Assembly: GCF_014191725.1 (NCBI RefSeq)
Contig: NZ_JACHWZ010000023.1
Span: forward strand, 1 to 64,000
DNA length: 64,000 nucleotides
Source of the DNA: Microbulbifer rhizosphaerae
Lineage (GTDB): Bacteria > Pseudomonadota > Gammaproteobacteria > Pseudomonadales > Cellvibrionaceae
Direction: 5' to 3'
Shown piece after piece: positions 1-10,115 of this stretch; position 1 is the stretch's first letter, and each line of letters opens with the position of its first letter. The notes below the pieces were generated by a model. It was not told where the DNA came from. It did no database searches and saw nothing but the letters and a program-made list of their open reading frames with translations. A program made the translations under genes and the position numbers.

Positions 1-37
1 TGGCAAGCGCTTTTTGAAACAATTTTCTTAAGAAAAT
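1..37 (-). promoter_or_regulatory. Possible second rRNA-type promoter cut by the window edge
   Basis: Read on the minus strand, a TTGCCA hexamer (6 to 1) lies at the very edge. It is preceded by an A-rich run and a perfect 16-bp AT-rich palindrome at 22-37, which would sit where an UP element does. The -10 box would be outside the window. The A-rich run followed by CGCTTG-type -35 resembles the P2 promoter of rRNA operons. This is inference from layout; only half the promoter is visible. Confidence 0.4.
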
Positions 38-87
38 CAATCACTTGGCGCTTGCTCCGCGCCGCTTACTCAGCGGCGAGGGCGCGA

Positions 88-126
88 ACTATACGAGCTC
101 GGGTGAGGCCGTGCAAGGCTTTTTTT
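88..126 (-). promoter_or_regulatory. Strong sigma-70 promoter of rRNA P1 type
   Basis: On the minus strand TTGCAC (116-111) and TATAGT (93-88) are separated by exactly 17 bp. An A7 tract (126-120) lies just upstream of the -35, as in an UP element, and a GC-rich discriminator (CGCGCC) follows the -10. That combination is typical of stringently controlled rRNA or tRNA promoters. Transcription would run leftwards out of the window, probably into an rRNA operon, which cannot be confirmed here. Bases 131-244 hold nothing else I can name. Confidence 0.7.
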
Positions 127-244
127 CGATGCAGCGACAATTTCCGCTCTCGCGCCACTGTCGGTCCCCTTCCACTCTAGCCACCTTCTATCTTAGCCTC
201 GCAAAAACACGATCACCATAAGCCGGAAAGACCCGATTCTCGTC

Positions 245-1105
245 TCAATCGCTGCCCTCGTCTTTATCACCGACACCGGCCTCCCGCCGGGAGCGCAGAT
301 GTCGCCACAACCAGATCGCCGGGCCGGAGCAGGTATAGACTACCGCGAGGGCGAGCAGGACTCTCGGCGGGTCGATGGTCACGAGACTGAAGATCAGGAT
401 GACCGCCAGCATCATCACAAAGGGGACCCGGCCTTTGAAGTCCAGCCCCTTGAAGCTGCTGTAGCGGAAGTTGGACACCATAAGCAGCCCCGCGGCCACG
501 GTTACCGCTGCGGCGACAACGGCGAGGCCCATTCCCACATCTGCGTCGTGCCCCGCCCATACCATGCTGGCGACAATGGCCGCAGCAGTGGGGCTGGCGA
601 GGCCGATAAAGACATTCTTGTCCACGGTGCCCACTTGGGTGTTGAATCGGGCCAGCCGCAACGCGGCACAGGCCACGTAGAGGAAAGCCGCGGCCCAGCC
701 GAGCTTGCCCAGGTGGCCGAGCGCCCAGCTGAACACCACCAGCGCCGGTGCCAAGCCGAAGGAGACCATGTCCGACAGGGAGTCATACTGCACGCCGAAG
801 GCGCTCTGGGTATCGGTGAGGCGGGCGACGCGGCCGTCCAGGCCATCCAGGATCATGGCCACGAAGATGGCAATGGCGGCAGCTTCGAAGTTGCCGTTCA
901 TACCGGCCACTATGGCGTAGAAGCCGCTGAACAGGGCGCCGGTAGTGATCAGGTTTGGCAGCAGGTAGACACCGCGGGCGCGGACCTTTTTGCCGCTGGC
1001 GGAAACCTCTTCCTCGATATGCTCATCGATCGGCAGGCGGCTCTCTTCAGCGTCGTCGCTTACCTCAGCACCTGTTACCTTCCTCTCTTCCCCTTTATCG
1101 CTCAT
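245..1105 (-). CDS. pssA: CDP-diacylglycerol--serine O-phosphatidyltransferase
   Basis: An inner-membrane enzyme that makes phosphatidylserine from CDP-diacylglycerol and serine, the precursor of phosphatidylethanolamine. The CDP-alcohol phosphotransferase signature is complete in the 286-residue product: D90-G91, A94-R95, G104, D108 and D112 with the correct spacing. Several hydrophobic segments follow. The first 45 residues are acidic and polar, a cytoplasmic extension. The frame is open 36 codons further upstream, but the ATG at 1105 has a GGAG ribosome site 7 bases before it and excludes a Cys-rich, unlikely N-terminus, so I start there. It follows ilvC on the same strand with a hairpin terminator between (1183-1210), so it may be only partly co-transcribed with the ilv genes. 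Confidence 0.93.
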   Translation of the reverse strand: MSDKGEERKVTGAEVSDDAEESRLPIDEHIEEEVSASGKKVRARGVYLLPNLITTGALFSGFYAIVAGMNGNFEAAAIAIFVAMILDGLDGRVARLTDTQSAFGVQYDSLSDMVSFGLAPALVVFSWALGHLGKLGWAAAFLYVACAALRLARFNTQVGTVDKNVFIGLASPTAAAIVASMVWAGHDADVGMGLAVVAAAVTVAAGLLMVSNFRYSSFKGLDFKGRVPFVMMLAVILIFSLVTIDPPRVLLALAVVYTCSGPAIWLWRHLRSRREAGVGDKDEGSD

Positions 1106-1182
1106 ATCGGCTCCATTAGTGCATTTGCAGGCGGCGAGTGTACAGCGATTGGCAGTGGTGCGCATATACACCCCACACAAAC

Positions 1183-1210
1183 AAAAGCGGCGGGTCTCCC
1201 CGCCGCTTTT
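1183..1210 (-). terminator. Intrinsic terminator after ilvC
   Basis: A perfect 12-bp inverted repeat with a 4-base loop: left arm 1183-1194, right arm 1199-1210. It begins with A4 and ends with T4, so it could work in both directions. It lies 20 bases past the ilvC stop and 78 bases before the pssA start, and should reduce read-through from ilvBNC into pssA. Confidence 0.8.
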
Positions 1211-1230
1211 CAACCTGCCGCCCAGCTTTG

Positions 1231-2277
<1,047 letters not shown>

Positions 2278-2283
2278 TCAAAG

Positions 2284-2775
2284 TTAAACACTTAAAACCT
2301 TTTCACCGCGGGCGATGCCGGACACACCGGAACGGACCACTTCCATAATGGTGTGTTCGCCCAGCGCCTGCAGAAAGGCGTCCAGTTTTTCACTGGTGCC
2401 GGAAACCTGCACCGTGTACATATTGCTGGTGACATCCACTATCTGGCCGCGGAAAATATCCACGCTGCGTTTCACCTCGTCACGCTGGGCACCGGTGGCG
2501 CGCACCTTCACCAATAGCAGTTCACGCTCGATATGTGCGCCCTCGGTGAGATCCACCAGCTTCACCACATCGATCAGCTTGTTCAGGTTCTTGGTGACCT
2601 GCTCGATCTTGTGATCGTCACCAATGGTTACCAGCGTCAAGCGCGACAGAGTTTCGTCTTCCGTCGGCGCCACAGTGAGGCTCTCGATGTTATAGCCGCG
2701 CTGGGAGAAAAGGCCCACTACGCGGGAGAGGGCCCCGGGTTCATTTTCCATCAGGACTGAAATAATTCTGCGCAT
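2284..2775 (-). CDS. ilvN: Acetolactate synthase small (regulatory) subunit
   Basis: Regulatory subunit of acetohydroxyacid synthase; it activates the large subunit and in this family gives valine feedback inhibition. The 163 residues match the IlvH/IlvN type. The N-terminal ACT domain (about 1-75) has the conserved ENEPGAL loop with G14 and N29, which in the E. coli isozyme III subunit form the valine site. The C-terminal half is the second ferredoxin-like domain. It starts 12 bases after ilvB and is translated with it. The conserved ACT residues suggest a valine-sensitive enzyme, but that is inference. Confidence 0.95.
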   Translation of the reverse strand: MRRIISVLMENEPGALSRVVGLFSQRGYNIESLTVAPTEDETLSRLTLVTIGDDHKIEQVTKNLNKLIDVVKLVDLTEGAHIERELLLVKVRATGAQRDEVKRSVDIFRGQIVDVTSNMYTVQVSGTSEKLDAFLQALGEHTIMEVVRSGVSGIARGEKVLSV

Positions 2776-2787
2776 CTTTGCCTACCC

Positions 2788-4524
2788 TTACGTCCGCTCC
2801 GTTTTGCTCAACCACATATCCCGCATGGAGCCGTTGGGCATCACCTGCATGGGATACACATGCTCGGACGGATCGACGTAGACGTCGATAAACACAGTGC
2901 GGTCCTTGATGGCGAAAGCCTCGCGCATTTTGTCGTGCAGCTCGTCACGGCGCTCGATCTTCATACCCAGGTGACCGTAGGCTTCGGCGAGCTTGACGAA
3001 ATCCGGCAGCGACTCTTCGTAGACGCTGTGGGACAAGCGCCCCTCGTACTGCATCTCTTGCCACTGCTTGACCATACCGAGGGCCTGGTTGTTGAGGCAC
3101 AGGATTTTCACCGGCAGGTGGTATTGGGTGGCCGTGGACAACTCCTGGATACACATCTGGATACTGCCCTCACCGGTCACGCACACCACATCCTGGTCCG
3201 GGTGGGCGATTTTCACGCCCAGCGCCGCGGGCAGGCCAAAACCCATGGTGCCCAGGCCGCCGGAGTTGATCCAGCGGCGCGGTTTGTCGAACAGGTAGTA
3301 CTGGGCAGCGAACATCTGGTGCTGACCCACGTCGGAGGTCACGAAGGCGTCCCCTCCGGTGACCTCGTACATCGCCTTGATCGCCTCCTGGGGCATGATC
3401 ATGTCGCCGTCGGTACGGTAGCGCGACGCCGTGTAGATACCGTGGCGCTCGCGCCAATCGTCGATCTGCCGCCACCAGTCGACGATCGCCGACTGGTCCG
3501 GCTGCTCCTCGGACGCCTTGAGCATTTCCAGCAGTTCGCCCAGCACCGACTGCACGGTGCCGACGATGGGAACATCGGCGACGATGGTCTTGGAGATAGA
3601 GGCCGGGTCCACGTCGACATGGATGATCTTTGCCCCGGGACAGAACTTGGCCGGAGTGTTGGTCACCCGATCATCGAAGCGCGCTCCCACCGCCAGGATC
3701 ACATCCGCGTGGTGCATGGCGGTATTGGCCTCGAAGGTGCCGTGCATCCCCAGCATGCCCAGAAAGCGTTTGTCGCTGCCGGGATAGGCACCGAGCCCCA
3801 TCAGGGTATTGGTCACCGGATAGTTCAGCCGCTGTGCCAGTTCGGTCAACAGCTCCGCACCGTCGCCCTGAACCACACCGCCACCGGCGTAGATCACCGG
3901 GCGCCTGGCGGACAGCAACAGTGCCATCGCCTTGCGGATCTGGCCGCTGTGGCCCTTGCCCGCCGGCGTGTAGGAACGCATGCGCAACTTTTCCGGATAG
4001 CGGTAGGGGAAGCGGTCCGCGGGATTGGTGACGTCCTTGGGCACATCGATCACCACCGGGCCGGGGCGGCCGGTGGTGGCGATATAGAAGGCTTTCTTGA
4101 CGATCTCGGGGATCTCCTCGGCACTCGTGACCAGGAAGCTGTGCTTCACGATCGGCCGCGAACAGCCCACCATGTCCGTCTCCTGGAAGGCGTCCTCACC
4201 GATCTTGTCGCTGGCCACCTGGCCTGAGACCACCACCATGGGAATGGAGTCCATATAGGCGGTGGCGATACCGGTGATCGCATTGGTGGCGCCGGGGCCG
4301 GAAGTCACCAGCACCACGCCGGCCTTGCCGGTGGATCGGGCATAGCCGTCCGCAGCATGGGTGGCCCCCTGCTCGTGACGTACCAGAATGTGCTTGATTC
4401 CCTTCTGGCGGAAGATGGCATCGTAGATATGTAACGCCGCCCCCCCGGGGTAGCCGAAGATCAATTCCACCCCTTCATCCTGCAGCGCGCGAACCAACAT
4501 ATCGCCGCCGGAGAGTAATTCCAC
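2788..4524 (-). CDS. ilvB: Acetolactate synthase large (catalytic) subunit
   Basis: Thiamine diphosphate enzyme that condenses two pyruvates, or pyruvate and 2-ketobutyrate, the first common step to branched-chain amino acids. Visible are the N-terminal pyrimidine-binding domain with FGYPGG and the catalytic glutamate in [13 protein letters not shown], the middle domain, and the ThDP/Mg motif GEGSIQM...NNQALGMV. I choose the GTG at 4524: an AAGGGGG site lies 5-6 bases upstream and the product begins MELLSG like E. coli IlvI, giving 578 residues. A TTG 15 bases upstream is possible but has a poorly spaced site. Closest in architecture to IlvI (isozyme III), so ilvI is an equally good name. First gene of ilvB-N-C. 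Confidence 0.95.
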   Translation of the reverse strand: MELLSGGDMLVRALQDEGVELIFGYPGGAALHIYDAIFRQKGIKHILVRHEQGATHAADGYARSTGKAGVVLVTSGPGATNAITGIATAYMDSIPMVVVSGQVASDKIGEDAFQETDMVGCSRPIVKHSFLVTSAEEIPEIVKKAFYIATTGRPGPVVIDVPKDVTNPADRFPYRYPEKLRMRSYTPAGKGHSGQIRKAMALLLSARRPVIYAGGGVVQGDGAELLTELAQRLNYPVTNTLMGLGAYPGSDKRFLGMLGMHGTFEANTAMHHADVILAVGARFDDRVTNTPAKFCPGAKIIHVDVDPASISKTIVADVPIVGTVQSVLGELLEMLKASEEQPDQSAIVDWWRQIDDWRERHGIYTASRYRTDGDMIMPQEAIKAMYEVTGGDAFVTSDVGQHQMFAAQYYLFDKPRRWINSGGLGTMGFGLPAALGVKIAHPDQDVVCVTGEGSIQMCIQELSTATQYHLPVKILCLNNQALGMVKQWQEMQYEGRLSHSVYEESLPDFVKLAEAYGHLGMKIERRDELHDKMREAFAIKDRTVFIDVYVDPSEHVYPMQVMPNGSMRDMWLSKTERT

Positions 4525-4980
4525 TGAAGCCCCCTTCAAATTTCCTGTTTCATAGGATATTCATCATCCAAAAGCCGGAAAAGCGCCGGACGACGAGAAA
4601 GTCAAACGGCGATTGTAAAGGAAAATGGTGACGAATATCAGCCTAAAGCACAATTTATGCCCAACTTTTAGGATAGCTTTGTCGGTACGGAATGTGCGCG
4701 CAAGCCGCACGGCCGACGACGAGGGGCCGGGGCGGGCTCGCAGGCCTCCAGGGTTGGGGGGAGACCTTCTCGACGGGGGCGGGGGCTTAACCCGCTGGGA
4801 GGTAGAAAACAGAGTCCACGGGGTGTGCGGTGATATCTACTCGCCGAGAGAGGGACTGATTCTGCAAACTGAGACCGGCCTGTCAACAAGAGATGACACA
4901 AAGTGTTAAAGCGGTTGTGGGAATGGCCCCGCAGGCCGGTACAATGGCGTGCGACAACTGACAATATAAAGAGGCAACCC
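4525..4980. other. Divergent spacer between ilvB and the DUF4124 gene
   Basis: About 450 bases with no convincing gene. A minus-strand TACAAT (4617-4612) could be the ilv -10 box, with no good -35. A plus-strand TACAAT (4940-4945) could serve the DUF4124 gene, again with a weak -35 (TTGTGG, 19-bp spacing). The stretch 4690-4850 is very GC- and G-rich. I could not identify a leader peptide with branched-chain codons or an attenuator. Confidence 0.4.
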
Positions 4981-5457
4981 ATGCGCATCGCTCTCGCAGC
5001 TTTGATCACCGGCCTGGCAATGGCCGCCCAGGCGGACGGCATCTACAAGTGGGAAGACGAGAATGGGGTGGTGCATTTCGGTTCGCAACCGCCACCGCAG
5101 AAAGAGCAAGTGGAAGTGGTCAAGAAGCCCAAGTCGGACCGCTACAAGCAGTGGGAGTCAGAGCAGCAGGCATTGATGGCTCAGCAGCGAGCGAAAGAGC
5201 AAAAGGCCGAAGCCGAAAAGCAGCCCGCGGCAAAAGCCGAAACCAAGCCGGAACCCCAGAAGCAGGCCGGCCCCTCCCCCGCGGAACTCGCGATACGCGC
5301 CCAGCGCTGCCAGCAGGCGCGCGGCAACCTGCAGGAACTGCAGACCCACAGCCGAGTGCGCGAGGTGGATGCCAGCGGCAACCTGCGGGTGCTGGGCGAG
5401 AAGGAGCGTCAGGAGCGCATCGCGCGGGCGCAGCAGACGATTCGCGAGAATTGCTGA
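4981..5457 (+). CDS. DUF4124-domain secreted protein
   Basis: A 158-residue protein of unknown function. Residues 1-18 form a short signal peptide ending AQA. Directly after it is the DUF4124 core (IYKWEDENGVVHFG), a small beta-rich domain common in gammaproteobacterial periplasmic proteins. Then comes a long Lys/Glu/Gln/Ala-rich helical, probably coiled-coil stretch (about 45-100), and a C-terminal helical part with one Cys near the start and one at the end. The ATG at 4981 has a GAGG site 6-9 bases upstream; the frame is open further up but that extension lacks a ribosome site. It stands alone between the divergent ilv genes and a convergent efflux operon. Confidence 0.85.
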   Translation: MRIALAALITGLAMAAQADGIYKWEDENGVVHFGSQPPPQKEQVEVVKKPKSDRYKQWESEQQALMAQQRAKEQKAEAEKQPAAKAETKPEPQKQAGPSPAELAIRAQRCQQARGNLQELQTHSRVREVDASGNLRVLGEKERQERIARAQQTIRENC

Positions 5458-5475
5458 CCGGATAAAACCCGGCCC

Positions 5476-8400
5476 CTACGCCAGTTGCCCGGACTTGTGA
5501 TAATCCGTGCCCAGGTAGAGATACATCGCCGGCACCACAAACAGGGTGAACAGAGTGCCGATGGTCATGCCCGTGGCCACTACCAGTCCCATCGCGAAGC
5601 GCGCACCGCCGCCGGGCCCGGCGGCGATGAGCAGCGGCACCATGGCCAGTACCAGCGAGGCGGTGGTCATCAAAATGGGGCGCAGGCGGATGCTGGCGGC
5701 CTCTTCGATCGCTTCGCGCTTGGAGCGCCCCTCTTCCTGCAGTTTGTTGGCGAATTCCACTACCAATATGCCGTGCTTGGATATCACCCCGATCAATGTC
5801 ACCAACCCCACCTGCGTGTAGATATTCAGGGTGGTGAGGCCGAGGCTGACAAAGATCATCGCCCCGCTCACACTCATGGGCACCGTCACCAGCATGATCA
5901 GTGGGTCCCGCCAGGATTCGAACTGCGCCGCCAGCACCAGGTAGATGACGATCAGGGCGAAGAAAAAAGTCACCACCAACTTGGAACCCTCGGTCTTGTA
6001 TTGGCGCGACTGGCCGGAGTAATCGATGGAATAACCCGACGGCAGTATTTCCGCTGCGGCGCTCTCGAGAATTCCCAGTGCCTCTCCCAGCGTCACACCC
6101 GGGCGCGGCACGCCGGAGATGGTCACTGCGTTCAGCTGCTGGAAGTGCTTGAGTTGCCGCGGCTCCACCGATTCACGCAGGCTCACCAGAGTCGACAGGG
6201 GCACCAGTTCATCGTTGCCGTTGCGGATATAGTATTGCTTCAGCTGATCCCCGGTGAGGCGCTCCCTGCGCACCACCTGGGGAATCACCTTGTAGCTGCG
6301 GTTGTCGAGGGAAAAACGATTCGTGTAGTTGCCGGACATCATCGCACCCAGTTCGCGACCGATATCCACCATGGTGATACCCATGGCGGCGGCCTTGTCC
6401 CGGTTTATGACCACTGACAGCCCGGGCTTGTCCAGTTGCAGGTCGGAGTCCATAAAGATAAATTTTTTGCTGGCCCGCGCCCGCTCCATGATTTCGTTGG
6501 CAAAGGCGGCCAGGTTTTCCACCGGCTCGGTGGCGCCGACCACGAATTCCACCGGTAATGTACCGCCGGCGGTGGGCAGGCTCGGCGGCACGAAGGCGGC
6601 CACTTTCAACCCCGCTATCTGCGCCACTTCGCCACTGATAATTTCCTGCATCTGGGTCGTATCCCTGTCGCGCTTGTTCCAGGACTCCAGCACGAAACCG
6701 GCGATGGCGCTATTGCTGGAATCACCGCTCCCGCCGACACCATTCAGCAGAAAAATATTCTCCACCTCGCTGAGGCGCTCGGCAATTTCGTTCAGCTCGC
6801 GGGTGTACTGTTCCACGTAGTCCAGGGTCGCATAGGGGTCGGCGGTGGACAGGGTCAGGACCAGGCCGCGGTCCTCCTGCGGCTCCAGTTCCCGGGGGGA
6901 AGTGACAAAAAGAAAATAGCAGCTGGCCAGCACTATGACCCCGAACACCAGTATCACCAGGCGGTCACCCAGGGCGGAGTGCAATCTGTTGCGGTAACCC
7001 CGCTGCAAGCGGTGGAACTGGCGTTCCAGCCAGATTTCCAACCGCGTACCGCCGTTGTCGTCGTGGGGGCGTAGTATCCTCGACGCCATCATCGGCGACA
7101 GGGTCAGGGCGACCACACCGGACAGCAGCACAGCGCCGGCCAGCGAAAAGGCGAATTCAGTGAAGAGTGTGCCGGTGAGACCGCCGAGAAAACCGATCGG
7201 CAGGTACACCGCGATCAGGGTAGTGGTCATCGCCACCACCGGCCAGGCGAGTTCGCGCGCGCCTACAATCGACGCTTCCATCGGCGACATGCCCTCCTCG
7301 ATATGCCGGTGCACGTTCTCCAGCACAATGATGGCATCGTCCACCACTATGCCGATCGCCAGCACCATCGCCAGCAGCGTCAACAGATTGATGGAAAAGC
7401 CCATCAGCAACATCAGGAAGAGCGCGCCCACCAGCGACAGCGGCACCGCGATGGCCGGGATCACTACACTGCGCACTGAGCCGAGAAACAGGTAAATCAC
7501 CAGGATCACGATCAGCACTGCCTCTACGATGGTTTTCACCACTTCATTGATGGAGTCCTGGATGTATTCGGTGCTGTCATAGGGAATCTCGCCGATCATG
7601 CCCTCGGGAAGCTGCGGGAATATCTCGTCCTCAAGTTTTTCCCGCACCTGTTTGATCACCTCCAGCGCATTGGCATCCGGGGCGACCCGAACGCCGATAA
7701 AGGTGGCAGAACTGCCGTTGAAGGTGACCGAGGTATCGTAGGATTCCGCCCCCAGCTCCACCTCCGCCACTTCACCGAGTTGCACCAATTGATCGCCGTC
7801 GGCGCGCACCACCAATTTACGGAAATCCTCCGCCGAGGAGATATCGGTATCGGCTCGAATATCAATGGCCACCCGCATGCCCTTGGTGGCACCCACCGCG
7901 GCCAGCACATTGTTGCGCACCAGCGCCTCGCTCACGTCCCCTGGAGTAACTTCCAGCGCGGCCATCTCCGCCGGCTTCAGCCAGATGCGCATGGCGAAAA
8001 TGCGACTGCCGATAATCTCTGCGCGCTGCACCCCGGCAATGGTGGACAGCTTGGGCTGCACCACCCGGGTCAGGTAGTCGGTGATCTGGTTGTTGTCGAG
8101 AATTTCGGAAGAGAAGGACAGATACATGGCCGCGGTGCTCTGTCCCACCGCCATGTCGATGGAGGAGTCCTCCGACTCTTCGGGCATTTCACTGCGCAGC
8201 CGGTTGACCTTGGCCACCACCTGGGTGAGCACTTCGTTGGAGTCATAGTCGAAGCGCACATAGGCCTGGATGATGGACACCCCCCGCACACTGGTGGACA
8301 CCATATAATCGATGCCGTCGGCGGTGGCGATCTCCTGTTCCAGCGGCGTGGTGATAAAACCCTGCACCAGGTCCGCGTCGGCGCCTACATAAACGGTGGT

Positions 8401-8541
8401 GACGGTGATTACAGCATTTTCCAGTTCCGGATACTGGCGCACATTCAGCTCGGTGAGAGCGCGCAGGCCGAGCAGGAAAATAAACAGGCTCACCACTGAG
8501 GCGAGTACCGGTCTGCGGATAAAGATTTCCGTGAAGTTCAA
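5476..8541 (-). CDS. RND (HAE1-type) efflux pump inner-membrane subunit
   Basis: A proton-driven drug/hydrophobe exporter of the AcrB/MexB superfamily, 1021 residues. It has the usual N-terminal segment FIRRPVLA and TM1, two large periplasmic loops, and 12 predicted membrane segments. The TM4 proton-relay pair is present as D401-D402 in GIVVDDAI. The start codon is TTG at 8541, supported by an AGGAG site 6 bases upstream; no in-frame ATG is nearby. The adaptor gene lies upstream on the same strand, separated by 173 bases that carry palindromic repeats. No outer-membrane channel gene is adjacent, so the pump probably uses a TolC-like channel encoded elsewhere. Substrate is unknown. Confidence 0.92.
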   Translation of the reverse strand: MNFTEIFIRRPVLASVVSLFIFLLGLRALTELNVRQYPELENAVITVTTVYVGADADLVQGFITTPLEQEIATADGIDYMVSTSVRGVSIIQAYVRFDYDSNEVLTQVVAKVNRLRSEMPEESEDSSIDMAVGQSTAAMYLSFSSEILDNNQITDYLTRVVQPKLSTIAGVQRAEIIGSRIFAMRIWLKPAEMAALEVTPGDVSEALVRNNVLAAVGATKGMRVAIDIRADTDISSAEDFRKLVVRADGDQLVQLGEVAEVELGAESYDTSVTFNGSSATFIGVRVAPDANALEVIKQVREKLEDEIFPQLPEGMIGEIPYDSTEYIQDSINEVVKTIVEAVLIVILVIYLFLGSVRSVVIPAIAVPLSLVGALFLMLLMGFSINLLTLLAMVLAIGIVVDDAIIVLENVHRHIEEGMSPMEASIVGARELAWPVVAMTTTLIAVYLPIGFLGGLTGTLFTEFAFSLAGAVLLSGVVALTLSPMMASRILRPHDDNGGTRLEIWLERQFHRLQRGYRNRLHSALGDRLVILVFGVIVLASCYFLFVTSPRELEPQEDRGLVLTLSTADPYATLDYVEQYTRELNEIAERLSEVENIFLLNGVGGSGDSSNSAIAGFVLESWNKRDRDTTQMQEIISGEVAQIAGLKVAAFVPPSLPTAGGTLPVEFVVGATEPVENLAAFANEIMERARASKKFIFMDSDLQLDKPGLSVVINRDKAAAMGITMVDIGRELGAMMSGNYTNRFSLDNRSYKVIPQVVRRERLTGDQLKQYYIRNGNDELVPLSTLVSLRESVEPRQLKHFQQLNAVTISGVPRPGVTLGEALGILESAAAEILPSGYSIDYSGQSRQYKTEGSKLVVTFFFALIVIYLVLAAQFESWRDPLIMLVTVPMSVSGAMIFVSLGLTTLNIYTQVGLVTLIGVISKHGILVVEFANKLQEEGRSKREAIEEAASIRLRPILMTTASLVLAMVPLLIAAGPGGGARFAMGLVVATGMTIGTLFTLFVVPAMYLYLGTDYHKSGQLA

Positions 8542-8571
8542 TCGCGGCTCCTAGCTTCCCCTCTCCCCCGG

Positions 8572-8595
8572 CCCCTCTCCCCAAGGGGAGAGGGG
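8572..8595. repeat. Perfect 11-bp inverted repeat in efflux operon
   Basis: Arms 8572-8582 and 8585-8595 (CCCCTCTCCCC and its complement) with an AA loop, just upstream of the RND start. This pyrimidine/purine palindrome is a common intergenic element type in proteobacteria. In the transcript it would form a stable hairpin between the adaptor and pump genes. Confidence 0.7.
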
Positions 8596-8617
8596 AGATG
8601 GCCGCCCCCCTCCCCGC

Positions 8618-8694
8618 TTGCGGGACAAATCCGCCTGGAGCGGATTTGGGCAGCCCTGCTGGCCGCAGGCCGAGCGCCATGGATGGCGCTCGTC
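8618..8694. repeat. Intergenic repeat, family C
   Basis: Contains an inverted repeat around ACAAATCCGCC...GGCGGATTT-like arms followed by a hairpin CGAGCGCC-ATGGAT-GGCGCTCG. A related copy lies at 51366-51425, with the same ACAAAT...ATTTGG arms and ATGGATGG loop, and a degenerate one at 42490-42540. It sits inside the efflux operon. Confidence 0.55.
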
Positions 8695-8714
8695 ACTGGG
8701 TTGGGGGAGAGGGC

Positions 8715-9848
8715 CTAACTGTTCTCCGGCTGTGGATTGGCCTCCGCCGGCGGTTTGTTCGCATTGTCGATATTCACAGGACTGCCATTGCGCAACTTGA
8801 GCAGGCCGCTGGTGGCCACCTGTTCGCCCTCGCGCAAGCCCTGCACTATCTCCACCAGGTCGCCGCGCTCTTCGCCGGTCTTGACCACGCGCTTCTGCGC
8901 GACGAGGCCGTCTCCCTCTTTACTTCTTTGCAGCACGAATACAGCATCGCCATAGGGGGCAAAGCTGAGGGCGGTGCGCGGTACTACCACTAGGCGCCGC
9001 TGTGTCGGCAGCTCTACCGATACTTCGGCAAACATCCCCGGGCGCAGCTTCTGTTCGGGGTTGCGCAGAGTGGCCTGCACCTGGAAATTGCGGCTGTCGC
9101 TATCCACCCGCGCGGCAATTGCCGTGATGCGTCCCTGAAAAACCCTCTTGGGATAGGCGTCTGAGGTCAGCTTGACCAACTGCTGCGGCGCGACCCGGGA
9201 GAAGTATCTTTCCGGCAGGAAAAAATCCACATAGATGGGATCCAGCTGCTCCAGGGAAACCACTGCCTGACCCGGGTCTACGTTCTGCCCCAGATCCACC
9301 AGCCGAATACCCAGCCTGCCGCTGAAGGGCGCAGTGACCCGGCGCTCATTCACGGTGGCGCGCTGCACCTCAATATTGGCCAGCACCTGTTCCAGGGTGC
9401 TGAGCGTTTGGTCCAGTTCCGCCTCGGTGGCAACGCCCCTTTCGAGCAGGATACTGGTGCGCCGGTGGTTGCGCCGCGCCAGGCGCAATTCCGCCTGCAG
9501 AACCTGCAACTGGGCCTTTTCCGGCTCCGCCGACAACTCCAGCATCAGTTCGTCCTTTTTCACGGTCTGGCCGGATTTGAAGTGGATGGCGCGGACCACT
9601 CCCTGGGCCTCGGTGGTGACATCGACGCCGTTGATCGCGCGCACTGTACCCACCGCCGAGAGACTCTCCCGCCAGATCTGTATTTCCGCGGCGGTAGAGG
9701 TCACCGTGGCCGGCGGCTGCGGCATGGTGTCGAAGGCCCTGTTCATCATATAGCTGCCGAATATCTTGAAGGCAAAAATACCGCCGAACAGCAGCGCGCT
9801 ACCGAGCAGCATCAACAGCATGCGTTTGTTCACAACCCTATTAGACAC
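8715..9848 (-). CDS. RND efflux periplasmic adaptor (membrane fusion protein)
   Basis: Links the RND pump to an outer-membrane channel across the periplasm. 377 residues: N-terminal membrane anchor (about 10-30, no lipobox), a lipoyl half-motif, an alpha-helical hairpin (about 105-165), the second lipoyl half (VTAPFSGRLGIR), then beta-barrel and membrane-proximal domains (RTALSFAPYGDAVFVL). Start is GTG at 9848 with a weak GGA site; a second GTG 15 bases downstream is possible. First gene of the two-gene pump operon. No regulator gene is adjacent. Confidence 0.9.
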   Translation of the reverse strand: MSNRVVNKRMLLMLLGSALLFGGIFAFKIFGSYMMNRAFDTMPQPPATVTSTAAEIQIWRESLSAVGTVRAINGVDVTTEAQGVVRAIHFKSGQTVKKDELMLELSAEPEKAQLQVLQAELRLARRNHRRTSILLERGVATEAELDQTLSTLEQVLANIEVQRATVNERRVTAPFSGRLGIRLVDLGQNVDPGQAVVSLEQLDPIYVDFFLPERYFSRVAPQQLVKLTSDAYPKRVFQGRITAIAARVDSDSRNFQVQATLRNPEQKLRPGMFAEVSVELPTQRRLVVVPRTALSFAPYGDAVFVLQRSKEGDGLVAQKRVVKTGEERGDLVEIVQGLREGEQVATSGLLKLRNGSPVNIDNANKPPAEANPQPENS

Positions 9849-10023
9849 TGAGCCATTCCACCGAATCGCGACTCCGGAATCCGCCAGCGACGCCGACAGC
9901 AGAATTCAGTTTATGAACAAATGGCTATTTGCGCCTGCGCCCTGCCGCGGAGTTGCACTCGGCTTGGCGCAAGTTTTTGGGTTGAGATGGTGTGTGGGGA
10001 AGGTATGCGGAGAGGATTTTTCT

Positions 10024-10096
10024 GTAGGAGCGGCCGTTGGCCGCGATCAATCTGTGCTATTGGCTGAGACCGATCGCGGCCACCGGCCGCTCCTAC
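10024..10096. repeat. REP-type palindrome, family B, head-to-head pair
   Basis: The unit GTAGGAGCGGCCGTTGGCCG (plus CGATC) at 10024-10048 recurs as its reverse complement at 10072-10096, with about 23 bases between. A third unit is at 42459-42483. It lies between the adaptor gene and the clpB stop. Structure and sequence are those of REP elements mobilised by RAYT transposases; no RAYT gene is in the window. Confidence 0.8.
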
Positions 10097-10115
10097 AAGG
10101 GTGGACAGGCACCTG

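Noticed and set aside
2860..4227. Long plus-strand open frame opposite ilvB
   Set aside because: Mirror of ilvB codons in a GC-rich genome; no family features.
4625..4909. Small plus-strand frame in the ilvB upstream spacer
   Set aside because: No ribosome site, low-complexity Arg/Gly composition, overlaps the likely ilv promoter; not a leader peptide with Ile/Val/Leu codons.
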